A stretch of 64,000 nucleotides of DNA from Prochlorococcus marinus CUG1417 (GTDB taxonomy: Bacteria; Cyanobacteriota; Cyanobacteriia; PCC-6307; Cyanobiaceae): assembly GCF_017695975.1 (NCBI RefSeq), contig NZ_JAAORN010000001.1, positions 496,001 to 560,000 of the forward strand. Direction: 5' to 3'. The notes beneath the pieces are model-generated. The model searched no databases and had not been told where the DNA came from. It saw only the letters and a list, made by a program, of their open reading frames with translations. Positions 18,489 to 28,252 of this stretch are shown here, one piece after another; positions within the stretch are counted from its first letter, which is position 1; every line of letters starts with the position of its first letter. The translations under genes were made by a program, and so were the position numbers.

Positions 18489-20060
18489 TTAACTGAAATA
18501 TGCTTTAGCGTCGTAAAGGGTTTCATCACTTATTTCTGGGATTCCCCTCGAGATTGCGTATTTTTCGGTATTAGTTTTGACTTTACCTCTTACAAAAAAT
18601 GGAACTTTTGTTAATTCAGCTCTACCAGATTCAGTCCAGATAATTCCTTCCTTACTATTTTTCTCTTCTTTATCCTCAGAATTTACTAAATCTTCTGTTT
18701 TTGTGGCTGTATGTCCTAAATGGCTTTGATGACCATCAACAAACTCAAAGTCATGTTTAAACATATCAATAAGATGCTCTTCTAATCCCATCATTAGGGG
18801 ATGCACCCAGTCATCAAAAATCACATTTGCACCTTCCCAGCCCATCTGTGGGCTAAATCTTGCAGGAACATCTTGAACATGCATTGGTGTACTTATTACT
18901 GAACAAGGAATGCCAAGTCTCTTGGCACTATGCCTTTCCATTTGAGTACCTAAAACCAATTCAGGGGCTGCTTTTTTCATGGCGTCTTCTACTTCTAAAT
19001 AATTATTAGTAATTAGAGCTTCTAAATTTAGTTCTTTTGCAGTTGCTCTTACTTGTCTTGCCATCTCTCTACTGTATGTCCCAAGACCAACTACTTCAAA
19101 ACCCAATTCCTCTTTGGCAATTTTTGCGGCCGCGATTGCATGTGTTCCATCACCAAAAATAAAAACCCTTTTGCCAGTTAAGTAATTTGAGTCAACAGAT
19201 TTTGAGTACCAAGGAAGTTTTGACTTGTGTTCTAATTCTTCTTTATTAGTCATAGGGAGATCCAACTTATTATGAACTTCATTTATAAATTCAATTGTAT
19301 TTTTTATTCCAATTGGAATGGTGTTCGTAAATTCCATTCCAAAGTTCCGTCTAAGCCATTCACATGATGTTTCAGCAATTTCTTGATAAAGACAGATATT
19401 TATTTCAGCATCAATTAATCTTTCAATGTCATCTGGACTAGCACCTAATGGAGCAACTACGTTTGTATCTATTCCTTGTTCTGAAAGGATACGTTGAATT
19501 TCAATTACATCATCCCTACATCTAAATCCTAGTAATGAAGGACCAAGTATATTTACTTTTGGTCTGCGACCTAATTTCTTCCACCTTAGAGGACTTATTT
19601 TTTCTGAATAACTTACTTTCTCTTTTAAAAGAGTTCTTATTAATTGATAAAAAGTTTCTGATGCTCCCCAATTTTCTTTCTTGCTATAAGCAGGTAATTC
19701 AAGATTAACAATTGGCATATCAAATCCCATTCCTTTTGCAAGAGCACCGGGTTGATCTTGGATAAGTTCTGCTGTACAACTTTCCCCAACTAAAAGAGTT
19801 TTCGGTTTAAATCTTTCTACAGCTTCCTTAATGTTTTTCTTAACTAATTCAGCTGTATCGCCTCCTAGGTCCCTAGCCTGGAAAGTTGTATAAGTCACTG
19901 GAGGCCTTTGCCCCCTCCTCTCAATCATTGTAAATAGAAGATCTGCATATGTATCCCCTTGAGGGGCATGAAGAACATAATGTATATCTTTCATTGAAGA
20001 GGCAATTCTCATTGCACCAACATGTGGTGGCCCTTCATATGTCCATAGAGTTAATTCCAT
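18489..20060 (-). CDS. chlB: Light-independent protochlorophyllide reductase subunit B
   Basis: The catalytic NifK-like partner in the ChlN-ChlB heterotetramer. 523 residues open with [20 protein letters not shown], the family signature. The early aspartate that ligates the 4Fe-4S cluster in ChlB sits in the N-terminal region, and the C-terminus has the short PCP-red domain ([17 protein letters not shown]) typical of ChlB. It follows chlN by six bases, so both are probably one transcript. Confidence 0.98.
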   Translation of the reverse strand: MELTLWTYEGPPHVGAMRIASSMKDIHYVLHAPQGDTYADLLFTMIERRGQRPPVTYTTFQARDLGGDTAELVKKNIKEAVERFKPKTLLVGESCTAELIQDQPGALAKGMGFDMPIVNLELPAYSKKENWGASETFYQLIRTLLKEKVSYSEKISPLRWKKLGRRPKVNILGPSLLGFRCRDDVIEIQRILSEQGIDTNVVAPLGASPDDIERLIDAEINICLYQEIAETSCEWLRRNFGMEFTNTIPIGIKNTIEFINEVHNKLDLPMTNKEELEHKSKLPWYSKSVDSNYLTGKRVFIFGDGTHAIAAAKIAKEELGFEVVGLGTYSREMARQVRATAKELNLEALITNNYLEVEDAMKKAAPELVLGTQMERHSAKRLGIPCSVISTPMHVQDVPARFSPQMGWEGANVIFDDWVHPLMMGLEEHLIDMFKHDFEFVDGHQSHLGHTATKTEDLVNSEDKEEKNSKEGIIWTESGRAELTKVPFFVRGKVKTNTEKYAISRGIPEISDETLYDAKAYFS

Positions 20061-20066
20061 ATTCTC

Positions 20067-21332
<1,266 letters not shown>

Positions 21333-21480
21333 TCAAGAGCTTATATTTCAAGCTTGCATAAACTTTTTGATTTAAGAAAGTAATTAATAAGTTCTCTTAC
21401 AAAATGAACACATTTAAAAAACTTATATGAATGTTTAAATACTTAAATGGGAATTATTAAAAAAAATTTTGGGGCGTATT

Positions 21481-21849
21481 TTAATTTCTGTAGAATGAAT
21501 TTCCTTGACTTGTTTTTGAAATCTTCCACACATTTCTAGCTATTTTCGTCGCTAATAATCCTGCTCTTTCTAATTTAGATTTCCCAGGCTTTGCCCCAAT
21601 TAAAGCTGTCACTTCTGAAGTGGTTAAAGGTGCTCCAGTATTTATAGCTAATTGCGTTAACTCCAATCTATCTCTGAGGTTCTTAAGATTTACTTTTTCA
21701 ATTTTATCTTCTTCTAACCAACTAAAAGATGGGTCTTTCTGAGATAGTTTTTGCATCAAGCTTAGGCTAACTAATCCAAGAGTTTGATCAGGAGTTAATT
21801 CTTTTTCAGTACCAGAAACATTTGGTTCTTTTTTTTGAGAAGTTCCCAT
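21481..21849 (-). CDS. Uncharacterised small protein next to csoS1D
   Basis: 122 residues, soluble, no signal peptide. The first 35 residues are polar and look disordered; the rest is mostly helical (LTPDQTLGLVSLSLMQKL, LRDRLELTQLAINTGAPL) and ends basic. A T-S-E-V-T-A-L-I-G-A-K-P-G segment resembles a helix-turn-helix start, but I would not call it DNA-binding. It is divergent from csoS1D with 97 bases between and follows chlN after 157 bases. I do not recognise the family. Confidence 0.7.
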   Translation of the reverse strand: MGTSQKKEPNVSGTEKELTPDQTLGLVSLSLMQKLSQKDPSFSWLEEDKIEKVNLKNLRDRLELTQLAINTGAPLTTSEVTALIGAKPGKSKLERAGLLATKIARNVWKISKTSQGNSFYRN

Positions 21850-21946
21850 GAAAATGTATATCTTTTACTTGAAGTTATCGTTTTGTGGGAAGCATGCAAG
21901 TAAATTTAATAGAAAAAATGAACCATTATCCGTTATAGTCGCGTGA

Positions 21947-22717
21947 ATGGAACCAACTTCTAGTTTAAATAGAGGGGAACGAAAAAAAGGCAGTTCTCTT
22001 GTTACAGGATCTGAGGTGCAATCTCAGGCCAGTGGTGCAAGCTGTTTTATTACAACTGATTCAGAAAAGTCTTTGGTGTCCAGACAAGCAAGTCAAGTTG
22101 AGCAAATTGAGTTGAGAACATATGTTTTTTTGGATTCTCTTCAACCTCAATTAGCTGCATATATGGGCACGGTTAGTAGAGGTTTTTTACCTATACCCGG
22201 AGATTCATGCCTTTGGATGGAAGTTTCACCTGGTATGGCCGTGCATAGAGTCACTGATATTGCCTTAAAAGCAAGTAACGTAAGACTTGGTCAGATGATT
22301 GTTGAAAGAGCATTTGGCTCTCTTGCTCTTTATCACAAAGATCAAAGTACTGTTTTACATTCTGGGGATGTTGTTCTAGATGCTATTGGAAGTGAAGTTA
22401 GAAAAAGAACCAAACCTTCAACAAGTTGGACAGAAGTTATTCGAGCTATTACTCCAGATCATGCTGTTTTAATAAATAGACAAAATAGAAGTGGATCAAT
22501 GATTCAATCTGGAATGAGCATGTTTATATTAGAAACTGAACCGGCTGGGTATGTCTTAAAAGCAGCAAATGAAGCAGAAAAAGCATCAAATATAACTGTT
22601 GTTGATGTTAAAGCAGTTGGAGCTTTTGGTAGATTAACCTTAGCAGGGAAAGAAGGAGATGTAGAAGAAGCGGCAGCAGCTGCTATAAGAGCAATTGATG
22701 AAATTTCAAATTATTGA
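21947..22717 (+). CDS. csoS1D: Carboxysome shell protein CsoS1D (tandem BMC domains)
   Basis: 256 residues: about 50 disordered N-terminal residues, then two BMC-type domains in tandem, the first around residues 53-150 ([19 protein letters not shown]), the second around 155-256 ([22 protein letters not shown]). Such proteins form pseudohexameric trimers that stack face to face and may gate a larger pore for metabolites. It lies ahead of the main operon, separated from csoS1 by the opposing rdgB gene, as in other Prochlorococcus. Confidence 0.95.
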   Translation: MEPTSSLNRGERKKGSSLVTGSEVQSQASGASCFITTDSEKSLVSRQASQVEQIELRTYVFLDSLQPQLAAYMGTVSRGFLPIPGDSCLWMEVSPGMAVHRVTDIALKASNVRLGQMIVERAFGSLALYHKDQSTVLHSGDVVLDAIGSEVRKRTKPSTSWTEVIRAITPDHAVLINRQNRSGSMIQSGMSMFILETEPAGYVLKAANEAEKASNITVVDVKAVGAFGRLTLAGKEGDVEEAAAAAIRAIDEISNY

Positions 22718-22724
22718 TAATTTT

Positions 22725-23309
22725 TTAATTTAAGCCAATTTCTTTTTTGAGGTAAGGTGACATAATTTTGGCAGCTTTACCCCTGCTTCCTAACTTACTT
22801 AGTTGTGATTGTGAGAGCTCTCCATAAACAGAGTTAGCTTCTTTTACCCAAAAAATAGATTCGAACTCCCCATTTGGATATTTTGGGTTATTAAGAATTT
22901 CTCCCCAGCATATTCCAGTTGTATCCTTAACTAAGTTTCCTGAGGGATCACATAAAACCATACAACTTATAAATCTTGCGCTCCTGTAAGGACTATCAGC
23001 AAGTTCATTAATTAATTTTTTAATTTTTTCAGCGTTGTTTTTGGCATATCGAGCAGAATATATACCTGGTCGTCCATCTAAGATATCCACTTCAAGCCCT
23101 GAATCGTCAGCTAATGCCCAAGTTTTTGTATCTAAAGCAGCTGCTTTTGCTTTTAAAAGTGCATTCTCAAAATATGTGTTTCCAGTCTCTTCGACATTTA
23201 AATACTCTGGTTGCTTCTGAACCTTTAAAGACAAAACATTAAGCATTTCCGAGATTTCAGAAACTTTGCTTTGGTTGCCACTAGCAATAGTTAGGACTGG
23301 AAGATTCAA
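22725..23309 (-). CDS. rdgB: Non-canonical purine NTP pyrophosphatase (RdgB/HAM1)
   Basis: Hydrolyses ITP, dITP and XTP to monophosphates, cleaning the nucleotide pool. 194 residues with LTIASGNQSKVSEI at the N-terminus (the T/S-x-N-x-x-K nucleotide motif), ALADDSGLEVDILDGRPGIYSARY in the middle, and the SKLGSRGKAA segment at the end. Start is a TTG at 23309. Its insertion between csoS1D and csoS1, facing the other way, is a known arrangement in this lineage; there is no functional tie to carboxysomes that I can see. Confidence 0.95.
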   Translation of the reverse strand: MNLPVLTIASGNQSKVSEISEMLNVLSLKVQKQPEYLNVEETGNTYFENALLKAKAAALDTKTWALADDSGLEVDILDGRPGIYSARYAKNNAEKIKKLINELADSPYRSARFISCMVLCDPSGNLVKDTTGICWGEILNNPKYPNGEFESIFWVKEANSVYGELSQSQLSKLGSRGKAAKIMSPYLKKEIGLN

Positions 23310-23355
23310 AATAACGAATAAATTTATTGAATTATTATCTTACTTCAAAGTTAGA

Positions 23356-23412
23356 TACGGAGACAGGAAAGGTTGAACATTCCACACCTGTGTAGACAGG
23401 GCCTGTCTCGTA
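23356..23412 (+). ncRNA. Candidate structured RNA with competing hairpins
   Basis: GAGACAGG (23360-23367) pairs with CCTGTCTC (23402-23409), extended by TAC/GTA past a bulged G: 11 pairs around a 34-base loop. A second AGACAGG at 23394-23400 can instead pair with the same right arm (six pairs, loop GGC), so the two folds exclude each other. ACAGG/CCTGT pairing with 23387-23391 is a third option. The stretch is about half G+C in a very AT-rich neighbourhood. A TATTAT box lies just upstream and a T6 run about 19 bases downstream. It could be an sRNA, a leader of csoS1, or a DNA operator; the strand is uncertain. Confidence 0.5.
23373..23386 (+). repeat. 14-base direct repeat, copy 1
   Basis: TTGAACATTCCACA inside the loop of the structured element, followed five bases on by GTAGACA. 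The same two blocks recur at 23604-23617 and 23628-23634. Confidence 0.75.
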
Positions 23413-23485
23413 CGGAAATAACATAATGTAAATTTTTTCTTAATACAACAGTATGTTTTGATGCACTAACTAATTTGCATAAGTA

Positions 23486-23515
23486 TTGACATATCAATAG
23501 TACCAAGGGTGATAA
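23486..23515 (+). promoter_or_regulatory. Candidate csoS1 operon promoter
   Basis: TTGACA (23486-23491), a perfect -35 consensus, and TGATAA (23510-23515) after an 18-base spacer. Transcription would begin near 23522. Confidence 0.45.
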
Positions 23516-23603
23516 GTTTAACTTATGAATGATAGAAAAAACATTAATGGAGATTTTGTCGAAAATGCTTGACTTATAAGTACTTAATGAAGCATTCTTC
23601 GAA

Positions 23604-23617
23604 TTGAACATTCCACA
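23604..23617 (+). repeat. 14-base direct repeat, copy 2, in the csoS1 leader
   Basis: TTGAACATTCCACA again, 231 bases from copy 1, followed after eleven bases by GTAGACA at 23628-23634, which abuts the csoS1 start codon at 23636. No Shine-Dalgarno sequence is present, so this conserved leader may itself matter for translation. Confidence 0.75.
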
Positions 23618-23635
23618 TTTAGTATTTAGTAGACA

Positions 23636-23947
23636 ATGGCTACAGAAACAATGGGTATCGCTCTCGGCATGATCGAGACACGCGGACTTGTACCTGCAAT
23701 CGAAGCAGCAGACGCAATGACAAAGGCTGCAGAAGTTCGCCTTATTGGTCGTGAATTCGTTGGTGGCGGTTATGTCACAGTATTAGTTAGAGGCGAAACA
23801 GGAGCAGTTAACGCAGCTGTAAGAGCTGGTGCTGATGCTTGTGAAAGAGTTGGTGACGGCTTAGTTGCAGCTCACATTATTGCTCGTCCTCATAGAGAAG
23901 TTGAACCTGCTCTAGGTAATGGTGAATTTCTTGGTCAAAAGGACTAA
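23636..23947 (+). CDS. csoS1: Major carboxysome shell protein CsoS1 (BMC hexamer)
   Basis: 103 residues of one BMC domain: GIALGMIETRGLVPAIEAADAM at the N-terminus, the VRLIGREFVGGGYVTVLVRG strand region with the pore loop, and AHIIARPHREVEPAL at the C-terminus. It forms the hexameric facets of the alpha-carboxysome. Codon use here is more GC-rich than the surroundings, as expected for a highly expressed gene. It leads the operon and is followed by cbbL after 69 bases; an imperfect hairpin at 23957-23976 lies in that gap. Confidence 0.98.
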   Translation: MATETMGIALGMIETRGLVPAIEAADAMTKAAEVRLIGREFVGGGYVTVLVRGETGAVNAAVRAGADACERVGDGLVAAHIIARPHREVEPALGNGEFLGQKD

Positions 23948-23956
23948 TTAAGTAAA

Positions 23957-23976
23957 GCAAGATTTATAAATTTTGC
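23957..23976 (+). other. Imperfect hairpin between csoS1 and cbbL
   Basis: GCAAGATTT and AAATTTTGC can pair with one G-U, leaving a very small loop. There is no T-run after it, so it is not a clear terminator; it could protect an mRNA end. Confidence 0.3.
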
Positions 23977-24016
23977 ACAATAATTATTTTCCCTACACAG
24001 ACCTAAATTTATCCTT

Positions 24017-25432
24017 ATGAGTAAGAAGTATGATGCAGGGGTAAAGGAGTACAGAGATACCTACTGGACTCCTGAATATGTACCCCTAGACACCGATTTA
24101 CTAGCCTGTTTCAAATGTACAGGTCAAGAAGGTGTTCCAAGAGAAGAAGTTGCAGCAGCTGTTGCCGCTGAATCTTCAACAGGTACTTGGTCAACAGTTT
24201 GGTCCGAGTTACTGACAGATTTAGAATTTTATAAGGGACGTTGTTATCGAATCGAAGACGTTCCTGGAGATCCTGAAGCTTTTTATGCTTTTATTGCATA
24301 TCCTTTAGATCTTTTTGAAGAAGGTTCTATTACAAACGTATTAACATCTCTAGTAGGAAACGTTTTTGGATTTAAAGCTTTAAGACACTTACGTCTAGAA
24401 GATATTAGATTTCCAATCGCTTTCATCAAAACTTGCGGTGGTCCACCAAATGGAATCGTAGTTGAAAGAGATCGTTTAAACAAATACGGAAGACCTCTAC
24501 TTGGTTGTACCATTAAACCTAAATTAGGATTATCTGGTAAAAACTATGGTCGAGTTGTATATGAGTGTCTTAGAGGTGGTCTTGATTTAACGAAGGATGA
24601 TGAGAATATAAATTCTCAACCATTCCAGCGTTGGAGAGAAAGATTTGAGTTTGTTGCAGAAGCAGTTAAGCTTGCTCAGCAAGAAACTGGAGAAGTTAAA
24701 GGTCACTACCTAAACTGTACTGCCAACACTCCTGAAGAACTCTACGAAAGAGCTGAATTTGCAAAAGAGCTAGATATGCCAATCATCATGCATGATTATA
24801 TAACTGGCGGTTTTACTGCAAATACTGGATTAGCAAACTGGTGTCGTAAAAATGGCATGCTTCTACATATTCATAGAGCGATGCATGCTGTTATTGATAG
24901 ACATCCAAAACACGGTATCCATTTCAGGGTTCTAGCAAAATGTTTGAGACTCTCCGGAGGAGATCAATTACATACTGGAACTGTTGTTGGAAAACTAGAG
25001 GGTGATCGTCAAACAACTCTTGGTTATATTGATAACTTAAGAGAGTCATTTGTTCCCGAAGATAGATCAAGAGGTAACTTCTTTGATCAAGATTGGGGTT
25101 CAATGCCAGGAGTATTTGCTGTCGCATCAGGTGGTATTCATGTATGGCATATGCCTGCACTACTTGCGATTTTTGGAGATGATTCTTGTCTTCAGTTTGG
25201 TGGAGGAACACATGGCCATCCATGGGGTTCAGCTGCTGGAGCTGCAGCCAACAGAGTTGCTTTAGAAGCTTGTGTGAAAGCACGTAATGCTGGTCGCGAA
25301 ATCGAAAAAGAGAGTAGAGACATTCTTATGGAAGCTGCTAAACACAGTCCTGAACTAGCTATCGCTCTCGAAACTTGGAAGGAAATTAAGTTTGAATTTG
25401 ACACCGTCGACAAACTAGACGTTCAAGGTTAA
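24017..25432 (+). CDS. cbbL: RuBisCO large subunit (form IA)
   Basis: Carboxylates ribulose-1,5-bisphosphate. 471 residues: catalytic region [19 protein letters not shown] with the carbamylated lysine and its Mg2+ partners Asp and Glu, [17 protein letters not shown] with the first active-site lysine, loop 6 [10 protein letters not shown], and the final active-site residues in [12 protein letters not shown] and [11 protein letters not shown]. The sequence is of the alpha-cyanobacterial (proteobacteria-like) form packed in alpha-carboxysomes. It is followed by a hairpin and cbbS. Confidence 0.99.
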
Positions 25433-25446
25433 ACCAGATTTCAAAA

Positions 25447-25469
25447 TGAGGAGATTTTTCTTCTCCTCA
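25447..25469 (+). other. Hairpin between cbbL and cbbS
   Basis: TGAGGAGA and TCTCCTCA form a perfect 8-pair stem around TTTTTCT. No T-run follows, so it looks like an mRNA-stabilising or processing structure that would leave the cbbL message with a protected 3' end. Confidence 0.6.
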
Positions 25470-25524
25470 AACTTCTATAAATCTCGTTCTATTACGAGTA
25501 ATTTCATTCTCATTTAAATTTATT

Positions 25525-25866
25525 ATGCCTTTCCAGAGCACAGTAGGCGACTATCAAACAGTTGCAACCCTGGAAACATTCGGTTTCTTACCACCGATGA
25601 CCCAGGAGGAAATATACGATCAAATTGCATACATTATTGCTCAAGGCTGGAGTCCTGTTATTGAGCATGTGCATCCTAGTGGAAGTATGCAAACTTATTG
25701 GTCTTATTGGAAGCTCCCATTCTTTGGGGAAAAAGATCTTAACTTGGTTGTAAGTGAATTAGAGGCATGTCATAGAGCATACCCTGATCACCATGTAAGA
25801 ATCATCGGATACGATGCTTACACTCAAAGCCAAGGAACAGCTTTTGTAGTTTTCCAAGGACGTTAA
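25525..25866 (+). CDS. cbbS: RuBisCO small subunit
   Basis: 113 residues of the form I small subunit: LETFGFLPPMTQEEIYDQIAY at the N-terminus, YWKLPFFGEKDL in the middle, and HHVRIIGYDAYTQSQGTAFVVF at the end. Eight copies cap the L8 core. It lies 92 bases after cbbL and has strong hairpins on both sides. Confidence 0.99.
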   Translation: MPFQSTVGDYQTVATLETFGFLPPMTQEEIYDQIAYIIAQGWSPVIEHVHPSGSMQTYWSYWKLPFFGEKDLNLVVSELEACHRAYPDHHVRIIGYDAYTQSQGTAFVVFQGR

Positions 25867-25888
25867 TTCTACTTTATGTAGTAAATAT

Positions 25889-25922
25889 CTTTCTCCAAAA
25901 AATATTTTTGGAGAAAGTTTTT
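25889..25922 (+). terminator. Terminator-like hairpin between cbbS and csoS2
   Basis: CTTTCTCCAAAAA pairs with TTTTTGGAGAAAG (13 perfect pairs, loop ATA) and is followed by five Ts, the form of an intrinsic terminator. Sitting inside the operon, it would be a partial stop or an mRNA end, lowering csoS2 and later genes relative to RuBisCO. Confidence 0.75.
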
Positions 25923-25947
25923 CAAAAGAGTTTCACATTTGAAGATT

Positions 25948-28245
25948 ATGTCAAAAAAAACCAGTAGAGAGATTGCACTAGAAAGAAGAAAGGCGATGAG
26001 TGATAGCGGTAAAAAAGCTGCTGCTTATTCTTCAACTACGAAAGATAGAGTTCGATCTTCTCAAGATATACAAATTCCTGGGACTCAGTCTTCTCCTGAT
26101 AATCAAAATATTTCTAAACCAGCTACAAAACATATTCCAAAAAATCAGGTAAATAGAAAGCCCTCTTCAGCAAATTTATCTAGTAAAGAGTTAGTAATAG
26201 AGAGAAGAAAAGCAATGTCTACCCATGGGAAATCGGCAGTAACTTCATCCGATAGAACTCGTACTGAGGTTAAAAAAGAAAGTCCTGTAAAGACAGTTAT
26301 AACTACAACAAGCAAAAATTCAGAAGTTCAAAATTCACATAATACAGAAATTAAAACATCAAAACCAAACGCTAAAAGAAGAATTAATCAGAAGCGAAAG
26401 CCTATTACTAATACAAGCAGAGATATCGTTTTAGCGAGAAGAGAAGCTCAATCTAAGCATGGTAAATCAGCAACTAAACAAAATACCAGTGCGGCTTCTC
26501 TAGCTAGAAGGGGAGACCCAGATTTAAGTAGTAGAGAGATTTCTCAGAGAGTGAGAGAGCTAAGAAGTAAAACTGGTGCCACAGGTAAAAAAGGTAATGG
26601 TAAATGTAGGCCATGCGGTCCAAATAAAAATGGCGCTAAACAAAATATTGCTGATGCTAGCTGGAAAGTTGGCAAAAGTGAAACTGACTCAGGTCAAATA
26701 GTTACTGGAACACAAGCTAATAGATCTGTAAAAACTACAGGTAATGAAGCAAGTACATGCAGAACAGTCACCGGTACTCAATATATGGGAGCAGAAGTAA
26801 TTGATCAATTTTGTCAAGATAGACCAAGTTATCAACAACCACTTAGATCTACTGTTACCTCTACCACATCAGGTAATAAAGTAACTGGAAATGAAGTCGG
26901 TAGATCTGAGAGGGTCACGGGCGATGAGCCTGGGACTTGCAAAAACCTTACAGGCACTGAATATGTATCGGCTAATCAATCACAGAAGTATTGTGGTGAT
27001 GTTCCAAAAAATCCCTCAAAAGTGAAACATAGTACTACAACTGATGGATTAAAAGTATCTGGATCACTCCCTGGTAGATCAACTCTGGTTACTGGAGATG
27101 AATCAGGTTCTGGACATCAGTTAACTGGAGATCAATATCTTGGCTCAGAGCCAAATCCAAAAGGTAAAGCATTTGAAAAAGTAGGTAGTTACAACACTCT
27201 TAATGGGAATAATGTAACTGGTACAGGTGTAGGAAGATCAGACCATATGACAGGCAATGAACATGGGAGTTGCAAGAATGTAACTGGTGATGAGTATATA
27301 GGATCTCAACAATATGAGAAGTTTTGCGGTTCAAAACCAAAACCAGAAGCTAGAAAAGTAGGTTTAAGCCTTTCTTCAAAGTCAAATTTAATAAGCGGGA
27401 CTATGACAGGAAGATCAAAAATAGTAACTGGAGATGAACCAGGTTCATGCAAAGTGCTAACAGGAACACCATACGCAGGCTTAGATCAGATTAATGATAA
27501 TTGTAGTACCGAGATTTCTGAAGATATGAAATCCCGATCAACAGTTAATTCTGGAAATAATTCAAATGCCAGACTTACAGGACAACAACCAGGAATTGGC
27601 GGAGTAATGACAGGTGCTAAGAAAGGTGCTTGTAAAAACCTAACAGGGACTCCTTATGTTGGTGGAGATCAGTTCTCTCAAGCTTGTGATAATTCTCCAC
27701 ATGATACTGCTTATGCGAATCCGGAAAAGTCAGCAGGTAACTCTTGGAATGAATTCTCTGTTAAATCACCATCAAGAGACAAATATTCTGAAAAAAATAC
27801 TCAAGGTGTTACCGGTAATGAATATGAAAATGGTTCAAAGGTAACAGGACCTTTTGATATGGCTGTTGATAAGGTGACTGGCACTGAAAAATTTAGATTT
27901 GAACCGAATAAAAATATTACTTATAAACAAAAAATGGAAATCGAAGAGGCCGACCGTGCTGCAAAGACACCAGAAAAAAGAGTCTCATCAAGAATTACTG
28001 GTGAAGGACAATCAGTAGGAAATGTAACTGGTGATGATTGGGATCGCGGTGATAAGGTAACGGGTACAGAGGGAGCTTCTTCTAGAAAGCGAAATCCTTC
28101 AAGAGCAGGATTGATGAGCGCAATGCCTCCTATGGAAGTTAAAAGAAATGAGGAAACAGAAAAACCAGATTTCTTGATAACTGGATCAAGTGGTAATACT
28201 CGTGAAGGACAACTTATTACCTTTTCAGGTGGTGCAAGAGGTTAA
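25948..28245 (+). CDS. csoS2: Carboxysome scaffold protein CsoS2
   Basis: The long disordered organiser that links RuBisCO to the shell. From the ATG at 25948 (a TTG at 25939 is in frame) it has 765 residues. Four N-terminal repeats of the form SREIALERRKAMSDSGK recur near residues 5, 81, 156 and 195; these bind RuBisCO. Six middle repeats follow with VTG-x-V-TG-type motifs and, in five of them, paired cysteines; the third lacks both. The C-terminal region keeps VTGDDWDRGDKVTGTEG and ends REGQLITFSGGARG, the shell-binding tail. Only one continuous frame is seen; I did not find a clear frameshift site of the kind used in Halothiobacillus. Confidence 0.97.
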   Translation: MSKKTSREIALERRKAMSDSGKKAAAYSSTTKDRVRSSQDIQIPGTQSSPDNQNISKPATKHIPKNQVNRKPSSANLSSKELVIERRKAMSTHGKSAVTSSDRTRTEVKKESPVKTVITTTSKNSEVQNSHNTEIKTSKPNAKRRINQKRKPITNTSRDIVLARREAQSKHGKSATKQNTSAASLARRGDPDLSSREISQRVRELRSKTGATGKKGNGKCRPCGPNKNGAKQNIADASWKVGKSETDSGQIVTGTQANRSVKTTGNEASTCRTVTGTQYMGAEVIDQFCQDRPSYQQPLRSTVTSTTSGNKVTGNEVGRSERVTGDEPGTCKNLTGTEYVSANQSQKYCGDVPKNPSKVKHSTTTDGLKVSGSLPGRSTLVTGDESGSGHQLTGDQYLGSEPNPKGKAFEKVGSYNTLNGNNVTGTGVGRSDHMTGNEHGSCKNVTGDEYIGSQQYEKFCGSKPKPEARKVGLSLSSKSNLISGTMTGRSKIVTGDEPGSCKVLTGTPYAGLDQINDNCSTEISEDMKSRSTVNSGNNSNARLTGQQPGIGGVMTGAKKGACKNLTGTPYVGGDQFSQACDNSPHDTAYANPEKSAGNSWNEFSVKSPSRDKYSEKNTQGVTGNEYENGSKVTGPFDMAVDKVTGTEKFRFEPNKNITYKQKMEIEEADRAAKTPEKRVSSRITGEGQSVGNVTGDDWDRGDKVTGTEGASSRKRNPSRAGLMSAMPPMEVKRNEETEKPDFLITGSSGNTREGQLITFSGGARG

Positions 28246-28252
28246 GTAAATA

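Larger units (their letters stand above)
23310..23635. promoter_or_regulatory. Carboxysome operon upstream region
   Basis: The only gene-free gap above 300 bases. From left to right it holds TATTAT at 23333-23338, a structured GC-rich element at 23356-23412, a T6 run near 23431, a TTGACA at 23486-23491 with TGATAA 18 bases later as a -10 candidate, and a second copy of a 14-base repeat at 23604-23617. The csoS1 leader would be about 110 bases. An open frame on the minus strand here has no plausible protein. Confidence 0.7.

Noticed and set aside
23351-23611. 86-codon open frame on the minus strand between rdgB and csoS1
   Set aside because: It spans the structured element and the direct repeats, has no family resemblance or ribosome site, and its cysteines and basic residues follow from the repeats rather than from a protein.
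24924-25283. 119-codon open frame antisense to cbbL
   Set aside because: A shadow of cbbL codon use; the composition (rich in Leu and Gln) and the absence of any start signal argue against a gene.
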